Source of the DNA: Chara braunii
Lineage: Eukaryota > Streptophyta > Charophyceae > Charales > Characeae
Reading direction: 5' to 3'
NCBI GenBank assembly: GCA_003427395.1
Contig: BFEA01000469.1
Location: 783,953 to 819,872, forward strand
Length of the DNA: 35,920 bases
A model generated the notes under the pieces. That model saw only the letters and a program-made list of their open reading frames with translations. It was not told the DNA's origin and searched no databases. Shown here piece after piece: positions 20,622 through 31,644 of the stretch (position 1 is its first letter; every line of letters starts with the position of its first letter). A program made the position numbers and the translations under genes.

Positions 20622-23037
20622 TGTGACACCCAACCTCACGCCCAGCGCGACTTCCTAGTTGGAGTAGAGTGTGGGTCTAGAAGTGCGAAAAGGGGTGTGC
20701 CAAGGATTTTTGGGAAAGTGGGGGTGGAGTCCCAGGTCAGAACTGAGATCTCCTGTGGCAGGGTTTGTCGGGGGCACGGGTGCAACTCGGCAGAAAAGGG
20801 CGGACCACTTCCGGTCATAAGGTAGATGGCATGCGCGGGTCACTCAAGACCGTGCGATCCATCGGTTTTTAGGGTGGTGGTTCGTCGAAAAGTCCCTTCG
20901 GGGCGGGTGTGGTTCCGATGAGTCAGTCCGTCGGTTGTTGCCACGTGGGGCCTGTCGTCGTACGTTCTGGTTGGGCCCTCGTGGTCTCGGGGTTCTCTGA
21001 TTGGCGCGTTGTTGGCAATTTCCACAGGGCGTGTTGGGCCAGTAGCGGGCTATGGCTTTCCACGGGATGACCCTGAGTTGGTGATACGGGAGAAGAAGAC
21101 GGAAGGGAGGGAAGTTAGTGGAGATAACGACGAAGCCAGGGGAAATAAAGTAGTGAAAGTGTTCCGCGGTGGGGAAATCAGAGCATCGGGGGGCGCTGGT
21201 AGTGGCGCAATGAAACTCCCTAGGACACAGTCGGTTTTCTGTTAGGCAAGGGTATCTCTGTCGAAGGCTTTCTTTTATCCAAGAGGTGAAGTATTCCGGG
21301 TCGTATAACGACTTTGAGCTCTCGGAGCGTGTCATCATATCATCGCAGAGCTGCGAGATGCCTAAGGGCGGGGCTGTGCCGATTGTAATCACCGCGTGTC
21401 AGCATGTGCAGGCCGCGCGAATCGAATCGTGCTTACACGTGTTCATACGGGATGATTGCTTCGTTGCTAACGCGGAGTGACCACATCCAATCGTTCGTCG
21501 TCCTCGTTATGTGTGGTTTGGTCGTGAATCGCTACACGAGGACACGTGTAAGTGCGCAAAGATAAGCTACCCAACTACCTACTCATTCCGCAATTTTCGA
21601 GTATGCAAAACAAAACAATCCCGACAGCTCGATCAAAAGATAAGCAGAAATGAGAACAGGATTAACGACTGCACAAAATTCCTACCCTACTCATGAGTGC
21701 ATCAAGGGCAGTAAACAAAGGCAAAGGCAAGGATCAGGTAGAAAGACAAGCAACCAAACATGACATTCATTCATTCACTCATACATTCATACACCATATC
21801 CGATATGGGAAATCACAAGAACAAGTGTGATTGAAAAACCGTCCAAATTCCGAAAAACAGAAACAGGCAAATAACCCGGAGCCGAAATCAAAATTTATAT
21901 ACACGAGACAGGAGGGAGAAAAGAGAAAAGAAACAGCAAATCCGCGTTCATCAACCCCAACTCCCTTTTTCTCTCTCTCTCTCTCCGATGCGGACAGTCC
22001 GTCGTCGCGCACCAACCCACAAAGCCGTCACCCCGCTTAGTCCTCCCGCACCCGTTAGGTTCGCCCGCGCCCACAGTTCGTCGTGGCCCGCGTCAACCCT
22101 ACGCGTTTGGCACCAGCTCGTCGGGTCGCCTGACTCCTACTCTACTCACCTCTTACTTCGTTCGTGTGCCGACCCTCTCTGATCACGCAACCCCGAGCTT
22201 CCGCTTAGCTGGTTAAGAGAGATAACTAATCGCGCAGCCAGAATTTATAGCGTGCATGCATGCGCAAAGAACACGAAATTACAAGGACTTAGAAGGACGA
22301 TTAGAGAAGGAACGCCTACGTTCTGCATGGCCTAATCACGGCGTGGGGCACATAGTCACTCTCTACGCATCGATCCGATCATGCAGAGCGCGGCTACCAA
22401 AACTCAGCGAAAAGAAAGAGAAGAAGGGCGGGAAAGGCAAAGCACAAGAAGAAAAGATACAGTTACAATGGCGCCCGCCCAAAATTACAGTCACACACAC
22501 ATGATTAAAGGCGCCGACTAATCAGAATTTCGTTGCAGCCACATGAAGAAGCGCGTAAGCAAAAAGGCGCTGCGGGGCAAAAGAAAAGTCCTCATTACAA
22601 AATTCCTAAATTCCTATCTAATGCAGGAAAAGCAAAAAGCACAAACTTCAAAAAGAAAGTCCGAAATTCTGAGAGCCGACGAGGCTCGCCAAGATTCAAA
22701 AAGGAAAATTCAAAAAGAACGACGCAAAATTTTCGCGCGATGTCCGCGCCTAAAAAATCCGAAACCGAAACAAAAGAAACAACGTCAACATTGATTAATC
22801 GAACACATGACAGCGCGCCGTAGGCACAGTCAATCAATCAATTGATCGTCCCGGGACTCACCCGGCCCTAAACCCAACCATCCGAAAAAGAACCGACGCA
22901 AAAAGACGAAGAAGCGAGGACACGGATGCAATTTCCTTCCAATCCCGATCTTCCGTAATTGACCCAACCTTCCCAGCTTAGGACCCCTCATCGCTATCGT
23001 GCAGAAAGTCGCGAGCCGCAGAAATCGGTTCGTGACA
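20622..23037 (-). repeat. 3' LTR of the gypsy element
   Basis: Aligned with 31425-33866 over its whole length. It starts TGTGACACCC and ends GGTTCGTGACA on plus. Relative to the other LTR it has 30 extra bases at about 21140-21175 and lacks about 50 bases near 21560. A minus-strand TATA-like CTATAAATTC lies at 22241-22250, and a CT tract at about 21966-21986. Confidence 0.92.
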
Positions 23038-23821
23038 TATGTGACGCCCAGGGGGTTCCAATATTAGCAAGCTCCTACTTGCTTGTTGACACGTGTCGAT
23101 CTCTCTAATTGATCGACACGCGGAACTTTTCCTTTTATGCCACTTACCGTTGAAATGAGTGTGGACGTTGTCCAGTGTGGCAAACACAGCTCTAACTACT
23201 AATTCCTCAGGAAGGGCCATTGACAATCCAAGGAGCGGATTACACGTATCGTTGCAGAGGCACGCGCACCAATAGACCGATCACCAATGTCCAGTGGGGA
23301 GAGGGAAGGGAAGACGGTACATGGGGGCATGGCGAGCGGGCGGGTTAATCGGGAGAGGGGGCAGGAAACTATCCAACCTCGCCACCGTTTCCGGAAGTTC
23401 TTGATATCAAACGATCCGGTGAAAACGGGGGAAGCGATTACCAGTATGGGGGAGGGAAGCGAGATAGTCCGAGTACAGGGTGGTGAAAGTGCGGAAGAGG
23501 GCCGCTCGAAAATGGTCGTAATTTTCGCATGCGGGGATAGTCCCCGTGATCATGCAATAGACCTCGATCATATTGTGGCCTCGCCACGCGGCGCTCAGGA
23601 GAAGGATATGGAGGTAGAAGTCGGGGAGGGCGCACCAGGTTGAAGGGTGGGGATGGATTGTGACAATAAGACGGGTGGCATAGAAGAAGCGGAAGGTGTC
23701 GAAGGGGAAGGGGTTGCGGGGAAAGATAACGCTGGTAGTAGCCTACCGGCGGGTGAGATGGTCAAGGGGACGGCGGGATAACGACCGGGGACGAAGCCCG
23801 ATGCCCCGCATCAGTACGGGC
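23038..23821 (-). other. 3' untranslated region of the gypsy element with hairpin
   Basis: The ~785 bp between the end of the coding region and the 3' LTR holds no convincing ORF. A perfect 10-bp stem (CGTGTCGATC at 23092-23101, GATCGACACG at 23111-23120) has a 9-nt loop. The expected polypurine tract beside the LTR is not visible: the adjoining sequence on minus is CCCCTGGGCGTCACATA. Confidence 0.6.
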
Positions 23822-25309
23822 TCAAACTGGTGGACGGTCGGTGGTGGAGGGGTAGGGGGATCGGCTTCGTCTTCGCCTTGTCGGTGCAGTCAAAGTCTCA
23901 GCAGTCGGGTCCCCATCCTCGGGCTTAGGCGGCTCTGGATCTCGGGCCGGATCGTTGGTGGTCAGCGGATTGACTTCGCTGGCGAATTCCAGCTGCCGCT
24001 TTCTGGCCACGATCTCTTCTCTCTTGCGCGCCGCCTCGGGGTCTTCCGCCTGCTCCGCTTCCGTTCGCTTGAGTTCCTCCACACTCACTTCCTCCTCAAA
24101 TCCTTCCCACTCTGACGCTTCTAGCTCCTCCTGATCGTCTTGTTCTTCTTCCTCCTCCTCACTTTGCTCACCTTCGTTGTGCTCGCTGTAACTCCCCTCT
24201 TCGGGAGTTTCTTCCTCGTCGCCCTCCTCTTCTTCTTCTTCTTCTTCTGCTATCGCCTCGTACTCGGTGGTCGTTCGATCCCGGAAGTAGGCAGGATCGA
24301 TGATCTCTCGTGGGTTCAGATAATCCAACCATGATGGCAGGTTGCAGTCATTTCCCGGTTCCTCCAGGCACGCTGACCACTGAGGATATGGCGCCAAGGT
24401 CCGTGTAAGAACGTGCGGGACCCGGCTCTCGTCACTTTGCAAGACGATCTTGAGGGGAAGATCGTCGGCTAGCTGCGCGAGTGGGATCGTAAGCTCTAGG
24501 ACGATTAGCTGGTGATGGCTGGGTCGCACCGATCCGAACAGGAATCCAAGAAGATAGCCTTCCACGTCCGTCTCCAGGTCTGGATAATCAGCCACTCCAA
24601 GTACTCGCTCCACTCGTGATGGTCTTCGTCCCTTGCCCACGTGATTCGTACCCCGACCAGTCACACCGAAAGCTCGACGAAGTGCTCACGCCAAAGTCTC
24701 CACTGCCCAGGATCGAGAAGGAGGACTTCGAGTGGCTCTAGGATAAAGGAGAGACGAGGGTGGAGACTAGATTGCCAGAAGGGGGGAAAGAGAGATGGGA
24801 GGGCAAAAGTGGAGAGTTGGGAGTGGTTCATCGGGGAGGCTGGAAGGGGATGAGCTCTGGCAGCACCACCGCTGGCTTGTGCTGGAATGATCGGATCCCT
24901 CCGAGCTCGACGCCGTCCGTGGGAAAAAGATTCTCCCCGGGGCGCATAAGAAAGTGGTTCCACTCCGCGGCCAGTTGCTGCGCCCACTTCCTCAGTTGCG
25001 TCGAGATGGCTGTATGTCAGAGCGCATTGACCGTGCTGATGTCGCCGCTGAAACCGACGAGCGTAGACACATGGCTGATTCCTGGAGCTGATCGCCGGTG
25101 AACAGCCACCACCTCTGCCAGTATCACTGCCTGTGGACTGCCTGCGAATCGGAACTCCGCCGCTGCATACACTCCCGAAGTGCAGAAGAACTGCGCCAGC
25201 CGTAGAAGATCCTGATTGAGTCGTGGATGGCACACCTGCCGAATTGCCAAGATGTAACCCCGTGGCGTCAAGAGATGGTCGCCGTCGAGGGTTCACTCTG
25301 TGAAAAAGC
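23822..25309 (-). pseudogene. Unassigned C-terminal extension of gypsy Pol, or third ORF
   Basis: After the integrase end, three minus-strand frames in succession carry protein-like sequence. First, 25292-24830: LTPRGYILAIRQVCHPRL, FFCTSGVYAAAEFRFAGSP, then past a TGA at 25017-25019 STQLRKWAQQLAAEWNHFL and PTDGVELGGIRSFQHKP, with another TGA at 24828-24830. Second, about 24830-24664: PRLSFILEPLEVLLLDPGQW and WREHFVELSV. Third, 24664-23822: YLLGFLFGSVRPSHHQLIVL, WLDYLNPREIIDPAYFRDR, a ~70-residue Glu-rich stretch (about 24067-24270), then a basic RRRRSRSPYPS end. Combined length is about 490 residues. I recognise no family. It may be a Pol extension, since the TGA at 25310-25312 fits the same decay pattern, or a separate ORF. 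It lacks the signal peptide and membrane segments expected of an env-like protein. The start used for the last piece (GTG at 24664) is not meaningful. Confidence 0.6.
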
Positions 25310-27040
25310 TCATGGCGATAGTGGCGGGGATGGGGTATCCGAGAAAGAACGAGATGGAGAAGGACAGATAGGTGATAAGCAGCCGTCGTCTTCTTCCGCA
25401 GTGGAAGAGGAGTCAGATGAAGGCGAAGATGGGAAAGAAGGAAGGGGACGTAGATAGGACATGTGGTGGATGATCGGTCGAGCCGATCGGCTGCCGGAGA
25501 CCTCAGGCGCAAGCCGACGGTGTTCACGCCGTTTGGTCCGAGCTCAATCACACGGAATCGCCCGAAGAATCGTGGCGCTAGCTTACCCTGACGAGCACAT
25601 TTCCTTACCTGCACGATGTCCCCTAATTTGTACTGAGGCCGTGGACCTGCGTTCCCGTTCCGGGCCTCGTAACTTCGGACCTGTCGGCCATGGGCCAACT
25701 CGGTCATTTTTTGGCGTTTTCGGGCTAGCCTGGGGAGGGACCGTTCCATTAGCTCTAAGTGTCGCTTGGCCTTGTCCCGAACCGTGGCCCTTGTGGGCCG
25801 TCGGTTCAGCATTGACTCATCGGAGAGGCTCGGTATCGAAACGCAAGCGACGCTATTGGTCCTTAATTGGAAGGGGCTCAGGCCCGTCGATTCGTGGGGC
25901 GTTCCACGATGGATTGCCAGGATGTGGTCGACGATATCGGGCCAAGGCCTCGGATCCCGTGCTGCGATATTTCGTCGCAGAGCTGTCTTTATCACCCTAT
26001 TGGCGTTTTCTACCAGCCCGTTGGATTGTGACATGTGGGGCGCGGTATTCCGTACAGCGACACCGTGTATGACCAGATTCCTTAACACTTCTCCCCTGAA
26101 TTCCGCCCCGTTATCAGTCAGGATTTCTTCTGTGTCCTGGTGCATCCCGAGAAAACGGTTAACATACTGTGCTATTTCGTCGGCTTGCCGCGTGCGACAT
26201 GGGTAGGCCTCCATCCATTTCGAAAAATGGTCAACAAACACCAACAGGATTGAATATTCACAACTATTAGGACCAGGGGGTACCACACTATCGGTAGTAT
26301 CCATGGTAACCCTTTGAAAAGGCCACTCAACTACCGTTGGTACTATCGATCTTGGCGGTTGGACCGACACCTTGTTAGCAGCACAGACTTGGCAGTTTGC
26401 GACGATGAACTTCGCATCGTCCCGGATATTGGACCAGTACCATTCATTTTTGTCGATTGCTGACTCTGTAATCCGTACGGCAAAATGGGATGTCGTTTCT
26501 TCGTGTGCTGTCTTCACCCAGTCATACCTCATGAACGGGTGTGGTACAACCATCCAAATCCCACTGCCATCCGTTTTCCATTTTTCTAATCTACCCTCGA
26601 CCCATTGATAATCCTGAGCCCTTTCATTAGCCCTCCTCCGATCTTCCTTGGTGAAATCCTGGAGGGGGTTACCCACTAAGGTGGCAATCAAAGCGATATC
26701 GATCCATACCTCATCCCTTCTAAACTTCCGGGTCTTTTCCAGCTCTTCTGACGTGGCATCCAAAAAGCGAGCCTCGGTCGGCATCTTGTCAACCCGGCAC
26801 AAGGGGAACAGCCACGGCTTACCGTCATTTCTGTATTGGATGCACGAGTCATGGGCTCGTGCGACACATTGTCGACAATCTACCCAATCTACATAGCCTT
26901 CCCCGTTAGGGCGCATGGAGACCGAATATACGCGAGAAATTGTTTCACAAAAATAGCAAAAATTATCAGGCAGGGAGAGAAGAGATGAGGAGGAGAGCGG
27001 AGAAAAAGGGGTTACGGGATTACCTCCGTCACCCATTGCC
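25310..27040 (-). pseudogene. pol: Gypsy Pol: PHD-like finger and integrase
   Basis: Integrase inserts the element cDNA into the chromosome. Counting from 27255 in this frame, a zinc finger of PHD spacing comes first: C100, C103, C127, C130, H135, C138 and C153, with W148 before the last; the eighth ligand position holds Asp156 instead of Cys. Next is the integrase HHCC finger (H251, H257, C288, C291), then the catalytic core with D319 (VTMDTTDSV), D381 (ILTDNGAEFRG) and E416 (SNGLVENANR), giving D-x34-E. The C-terminal module has YKLGDIVQVRK and LAPRFFGRFRVIELGPNG. Near 25510 a frameshift occurs, and the true continuation in another frame is APEVSGSRSARPIIHHMSYL, the usual HPVFHVS-type end, then a Ser/Pro tail to a TGA at 25310-25312. 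No chromodomain is present. The open frame continuing from 25500 to 24830 in the first frame is an out-of-frame artefact. Confidence 0.88.
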
Positions 27041-28760
27041 ACCAGTCTGCCTCTTGCCACGTGGGAGAACTGCCACTTGTCCGTCCTTAGGCCCGTTCGC
27101 CGGTTCTGACTCCTTCCACAGAGTGATTTCCTCACTCTTGGGTACTGTGGCAGGGCGATGCAGACGCGCCAGTCCGTCCGCGTTGCCGTGTCTCTCCGTC
27201 TTTCGATGGATGATATCGAAGTCATATTCCTGTAGGCGCACCGCCCATTGTCCAATCATGCCCGCGTAATTAGTGAGCTTCTTCAAGGCCATCAGGGGCT
27301 CATGATCTGTCACGAGGCGGAACTTTTGTCCGTAGAGATACGGATGGAAGTGCTGGATTCCCTAGACTTCTGCATAGCATTCACCTTGGGGTGCTGAATC
27401 ATTCTTCCGTTCATCCGACACTGTTCGTGACGCGTACTCGATGACGTGATCGCGACCATCGTTCCCCTTCTGCGCTAGAATGGCGGAGATCGCTTCTGGT
27501 TGCCAGTCCGTTATAAGAATATTGCTTGGTAGAGTCCGACCTGATCAAAATAGGTGCAGTGGCCAGGGCCTCTTTGAGTGCTTTAAAGGATTGCCCACAC
27601 TCAGAGTCCCATTGCAGAGGCTGGTCCTTCCGAAGCAGATTCGTGAGAGGCCGAGCAATCGCCGCAAACCCTTTGATAAAATGGCGGTAGTACGATGCCA
27701 GGCCTAAGAAGGCTCGAACCTGCGTCAGCGACGTGGGAACTGGAGCTTCTTTCACAACCGCAACTTTCCTGGAATCCGGTCGCAGTCCTCCACGTGTCAC
27801 TACGTACCCCAAGAACGAAATTTCCGAGAGGAAAAATTCGCTCTTCTCGAGCGCGATCTTGAATCCAGCGTCTCTCAGCGCTCCCAACGTTCATTCGATG
27901 TGTTGCGCGTATCCGTGATAGGTCTCCGAGTAGACAAGGATATCATCCATGTACACGATCACGCAGAAGTTGATCATTCCCTGAGTCAGTCGTGTCTTGT
28001 TGACGAAGTTCTGGAACGTCACGTTCATTGCTCGTTGAAACGTGGCAGGCGCGTTACAAATTCCCATTGGACACCGAACCCACTGCCACGTGCCTTGAAA
28101 CAATACGAAGGCCGTCTTCGGCCGATCTTCCTCCTTAACCAGAATGTGATGGAAGCCATGCCGAATATCAAACTTGCTAAAATAATTAGCACACCCAATC
28201 GCATCCTGCAAATCATCAATCCAGGGGAGGGGGTACACATCTTTGATCGTGATATTATTCAACTTACGATAATCGATGCATATGCGAATGAATCCATTTT
28301 TTTTAGGTACTAGCACTACTTGAAATGACCATGGTCCAGTGGCAGGTTCGATCCAACCGCTTGCTTCAAATTCCCGGATTCGTTCGAGGGCATTTTTTCG
28401 TTCTATCAGGGAATACCGGTAAGGCTTGCAGTGAATTGGGGAATGATTTTCCGTCCGAATTTCGTGCTCAATAACCAAGGACAAGCCGATGTCAGTATCC
28501 GTCACACTAATCGCTCCCTGATATTCCGTCAGGATGTCCGCAATCAAACGATGAATCTCCTCAGGTACGTACTGTGGAACGTGTAATTCGTAAGGCTGAT
28601 CCCAAATCCATACGTCGATCTGCTTCGTATGCGCTTGTTTCGCCACATCGGGTGGTGGCGCAGAGATAAATGAATGATCCGATCGCTAGGAGAACACTGT
28701 GGCCATCATCAGAGCGTCTTCCTCCCGGATGGCCACGTGTCCTTCCGGGTGATTCCATCA
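27029..28760 (-). pseudogene. pol: Gypsy Pol: reverse transcriptase and RNase H
   Basis: The RT runs from about 28646. Motifs are IRICIDYRKLNNITIKD, motif A with Asp160 (YFSKFDIRHGFHH), motif B (CPMGICNAPATFQRAM) and motif C YMDD (27942-27953). A TGA at 27891-27893 interrupts it, and the same frame then resumes with LGALRDAGFKIALEKSEFF and AFLGLASYYRHFIKGFA. About 27522-27526 a 1-nt frameshift precedes RNase H, which in the new frame reads ITDWQPEAISAIL, then a TAG at 27362-27364 where Trp is usual, then FRLVTDHEPLMALKKL and HRKTERHGNADGL. Its three acidic residues (TDW, GECYAE, TDH) are visible. A frameshift and a TAG also lie upstream, near 28670-28720, at the junction with the protease part. 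Both domains would be catalytically sound apart from these lesions. Confidence 0.92.
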
Positions 28761-30034
28761 CAGATATCTTGCCATGGTACGGTTTTAGTCGCGATCTTAA
28801 CTCCGCGCTCATCTGATTCAGCCTCGAAACGCTCAGGGGGTTCCAAAGAACTGGCTTCCGCCCCCAAGCGTAACAGTCATACTTCTTTTGCGGGTGACAG
28901 CAAGGATCGTGGTAGGCCCGAGATGTCGCAAAAGGCTCGCTTATCGTTATATCGTGCGAGAAGAGGGGCCGCTCCGTCGTACAGGGTTCGAGGGGGTTCC
29001 AGAGAGTCGATCATCCTCGAGATCTGTACGAGGGGTTCGCCCATAATCATTGTCTGGGTCCTTTGTTCATTCTGAGTAGTTAGAAGCATCGTTCTTGCGA
29101 TCGTTCTGGGTGGCGGGTAGTAAACACGCTGTCGTGCTAGTCTTAAAATTTTTGGATCATTTTCGTCACTGCTATCCGCATCCTTAGATGATGGCTCATC
29201 GTCTGTGGAGTTTTCCCAGGTGATCATGCGAAGAGTTCCCACTATCATCGAAGAAACTCGCGGGACTGCGTTGATGGTAGTACGAAGAGTCAGTCTCATA
29301 GGTACATCATAGGGTTTTCCTCCCGTATTTCGGAGGATGATTGACCGTCGCTCGAAATCTAGGTTTGCTCGTAATGCCACAAGAGCGGGAAGACCGAAAA
29401 GGACATCGTAGGTATTTACATCCAATACCACGACATCCCCCAATGCGTGCACCTTTCCTAATCGGAAAGCGACGTTGGTCATCCGTCCCACTGTTTTGAT
29501 ATTTTCTTCATCTGCCGAAACGAGCTGATCCTTTTCCGTAAGCATGATTAGATCGTTTCTCCTACCTGCCCTCTCCACTACTCGCAGCGAAATAGCCAAA
29601 ACAGCAGCTCTTGAATCAATGATCGCATTGTACCCCCATATTTCAATATCGCATTCCGCAAATTTCCAAGGGATGGGTTTAATCCGTAGGAAATGATCGT
29701 CTTTCTGTATTAATCCTACCCGTATTGGATCCGACGTGCCAGCCGTATTTTCATCTGGTGTGGGGCTTTTAGCCTTTACGTTCGGTGTTCGAGCAAGGGT
29801 GAATCGTTTTCAATTCGCCTTACAGTGTTGTAACATTCGCTCATTCGCCTGTTCAGAGATCGAGAGCACATGGGCAATCGGAAGTGGAATCCGATGATCC
29901 AAGGCTTGGATGATATTCAACACATCGATTTCCCCAGTGACGAAGGTGGGTCCTCCCGACTCCATCTCTCCTGGAGAAGGTCGCCACTCAGCCACTTCTT
30001 TTTGTTTTGGCGCCCGTCTGATTGTCCCGATCAT
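28760..30034 (-). pseudogene. pol: Gypsy Pol: aspartic protease region
   Basis: The frame opens at 30034 inside the end of gag, offset so that it needs a +1 shift from the gag frame (overlap 29988-30034). It carries IDVLNIIQALDHRIPLPIAH, a TGA at 29810-29812, then the retropepsin-type segment around IIDSRAAVLAIS. The active-site triplet should be D-S/T-G; here Gly is Arg (codon 29609-29611), consistent with GGA to AGA. Downstream TYDVLFGLPALVALRANLDF looks like the protease core. A TGA at 28877-28879 follows, after which the same frame continues (RFEAESDERG) to about 28725. The lost Gly alone should inactivate the enzyme. Confidence 0.8.
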
Positions 30035-31376
30035 TCCTTAGCCCTGGATAACCAAGCAATACATATTGGCCCAGTGGGATGAGCTCAACAGCTTCTTCCG
30101 CGGTAGCTAACGCGCTTCCTCCACCTTCTATTTCCTCCATCAGGGCTCCTACTCGTCTAGGCCCATTAGCGATGGGGGTTGCTGCCATTGGTGCGACCTC
30201 GACCCGTTGTTGCGGGGGCCGGTGGGGGCAATCACAGGCTAGATGCCCTGGTTGATGGCAAGCATAACAGACGTTCAGATTGCTTTCGGCTCCCCCGAGA
30301 GCAGGTGTCGGGGCTAGTCCTTGTTGAATTGGAGCGGCACGTACTGTGATGGGCCGCATGTTCCTCATCATAGCTTCTAGCCGAGCATTATGTTCTCGTT
30401 GTTCCTTTTTGCTCTCTTGGATTAGGCTAATTAACATTTTAGTCAGTTCAAAAATAGCAGTGGACTCATTTGACCATATAGGATTCTCAATCGGGGGCGG
30501 GGGTGCCGTCATTACAGGTGTTGGCGCCGCAGGAACAGGGACACTCGTAATTACACTCGGGGCCGGTCGTTTAGGGGCTATCTGTTCCAGATAGGTGACT
30601 GGGCCAGACACAAATCCCATGTTTTCGAACTTGTTTTTCAACGCGGCCAGCTCAACTTTCGCCCTCGCAAGTTCGGACGAATCTCCTTCCTTAGGATAGT
30701 CTTCTCCTTCCAGGAAGCTTGCGGCGAACTTTCGTTGCATCTCCTCTGCAACGACCATAATCTGTTGCAGCATATGATTGATGGGGGAGAACTGCTTTCG
30801 CAGCTTCGCCCTTATCGTTCAGCTGCGAAGTCCATCGATAAACAAATCTCTCCCGACTTGTTCGCCCCGCTCAGTTTTCACAAACATTCGGTAGAACCGA
30901 TTTCGATATTCCGCGATAGACTCAAAAGGCTTTTGCACCCGGTCTTTGATCATGAAGAGCGCTTGCTCCGGGTGGACATAGTCGAATCGATTCAAAAAGT
31001 CTTGTTCGAAGGTCGGAAGGTCCACCCATACATAGGTACTAAACCAATGATGAGCGTCTCCCCCTAATCGGGCGGGAATATTCACCTGAGCTTCGTTGTC
31101 ATCATACTGTTGTGCCCTGAGCGTGGCCAACCATGCTCCTGCGAGATGATATGCAGGGTCGAATAGATAGAGATCAGGTGGCGTCATGGGAGCCCGTGCT
31201 CGTGGGGCGGGTTGATTAGGATTCGGTTGATTAACATTCTGCCGCGGATTCGGATTTTGTGGATTAGCATTCATGTTGGCTGCCCGTCGATTAGCCGATC
31301 TGCTTCGGGTGATGACGGGGTCGCGTCTATGCGAGTTCTGAGGTTGAGGTCGCCCTCGGTTAGCCAGATTGCTCAA
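29988..31376 (-). pseudogene. gag: Gypsy Gag
   Basis: Gag packages the element RNA. The N-terminal part (31376-30822) has an Asn/Pro/Arg-rich leader and a retrotransposon-gag capsid-like domain (GAWLATLRAQQYDDNEAQ, HHWFSTYVW, FEQDFLNRFDYVHPEQA, ESIAEYRNRFYRMFV). A TGA at 30819-30821 interrupts, and the same frame continues through IRAKLRKQFSPINHMLQQ, a coiled-coil-like charged region, a Pro-rich linker and a CCHC zinc knuckle CYACHQPGHLACDC (30228-30269), ending at 29988. Without the stop it would be about 460 codons. The start is 35 bp inside the primer binding site in transcript sense. The end overlaps pol by 47 bp. Confidence 0.9.
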
Positions 31377-31410
31377 TTATCGTGCTGTCAATCCTACAAC
31401 TCGACCACGT

Positions 31411-31427
31411 GTCGGGCTCCGATACCA
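31411..31427 (-). other. Primer binding site, initiator-Met tRNA type
   Basis: On minus, TGGTATCGGAGCCCGAC lies at the inner edge of the 5' LTR. Plant LTR elements commonly use TGGTATCAGAGC, complementary to the 3' end of initiator-Met tRNA; this site differs by one base in that stretch. It overlaps the last bases alignable to the LTR by about three positions. Confidence 0.75.
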
Positions 31428-31644
31428 ACCTCCGAGTCATGCCCAACGCGACTTCCTGATCGGAGTAGAGTGTGGGCCTGGAAGTGCGAAAAGGGGTGTG
31501 CCAAGGATTTTTGGGAAAGTGGGGGTGGAGTCCCAGGTCAGAACTGAGATCTCATGTGGCAGGGTTTGTCGGGGGCACGGGTGCAACTCGGCAGAAAAGG
31601 GCGGACCACTTCGGGTCATAAGGCAGATAGCATACGCGGGTCAT

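Noticed and set aside
24830-25500. Continuation of the 864-codon minus ORF beyond the integrase
   Set aside because: The protein-like sequence moves to other frames here (APEVSGSRS, then LTPRGYILAIRQ), so the long open frame is out-of-frame translation.
25461-26206. Plus-strand ORFs of 146-203 codons
   Set aside because: Antisense shadows of the integrase coding region.
28344-28354. tRNA B-box-like GGTTCGATCC
   Set aside because: Lies within RT coding sequence and has no A box or cloverleaf around it.
24828-30821. TGA read as a sense codon in this genome
   Set aside because: Frameshifts, a TAG and a broken protease motif accompany the TGAs, so decay explains them better than a changed code.
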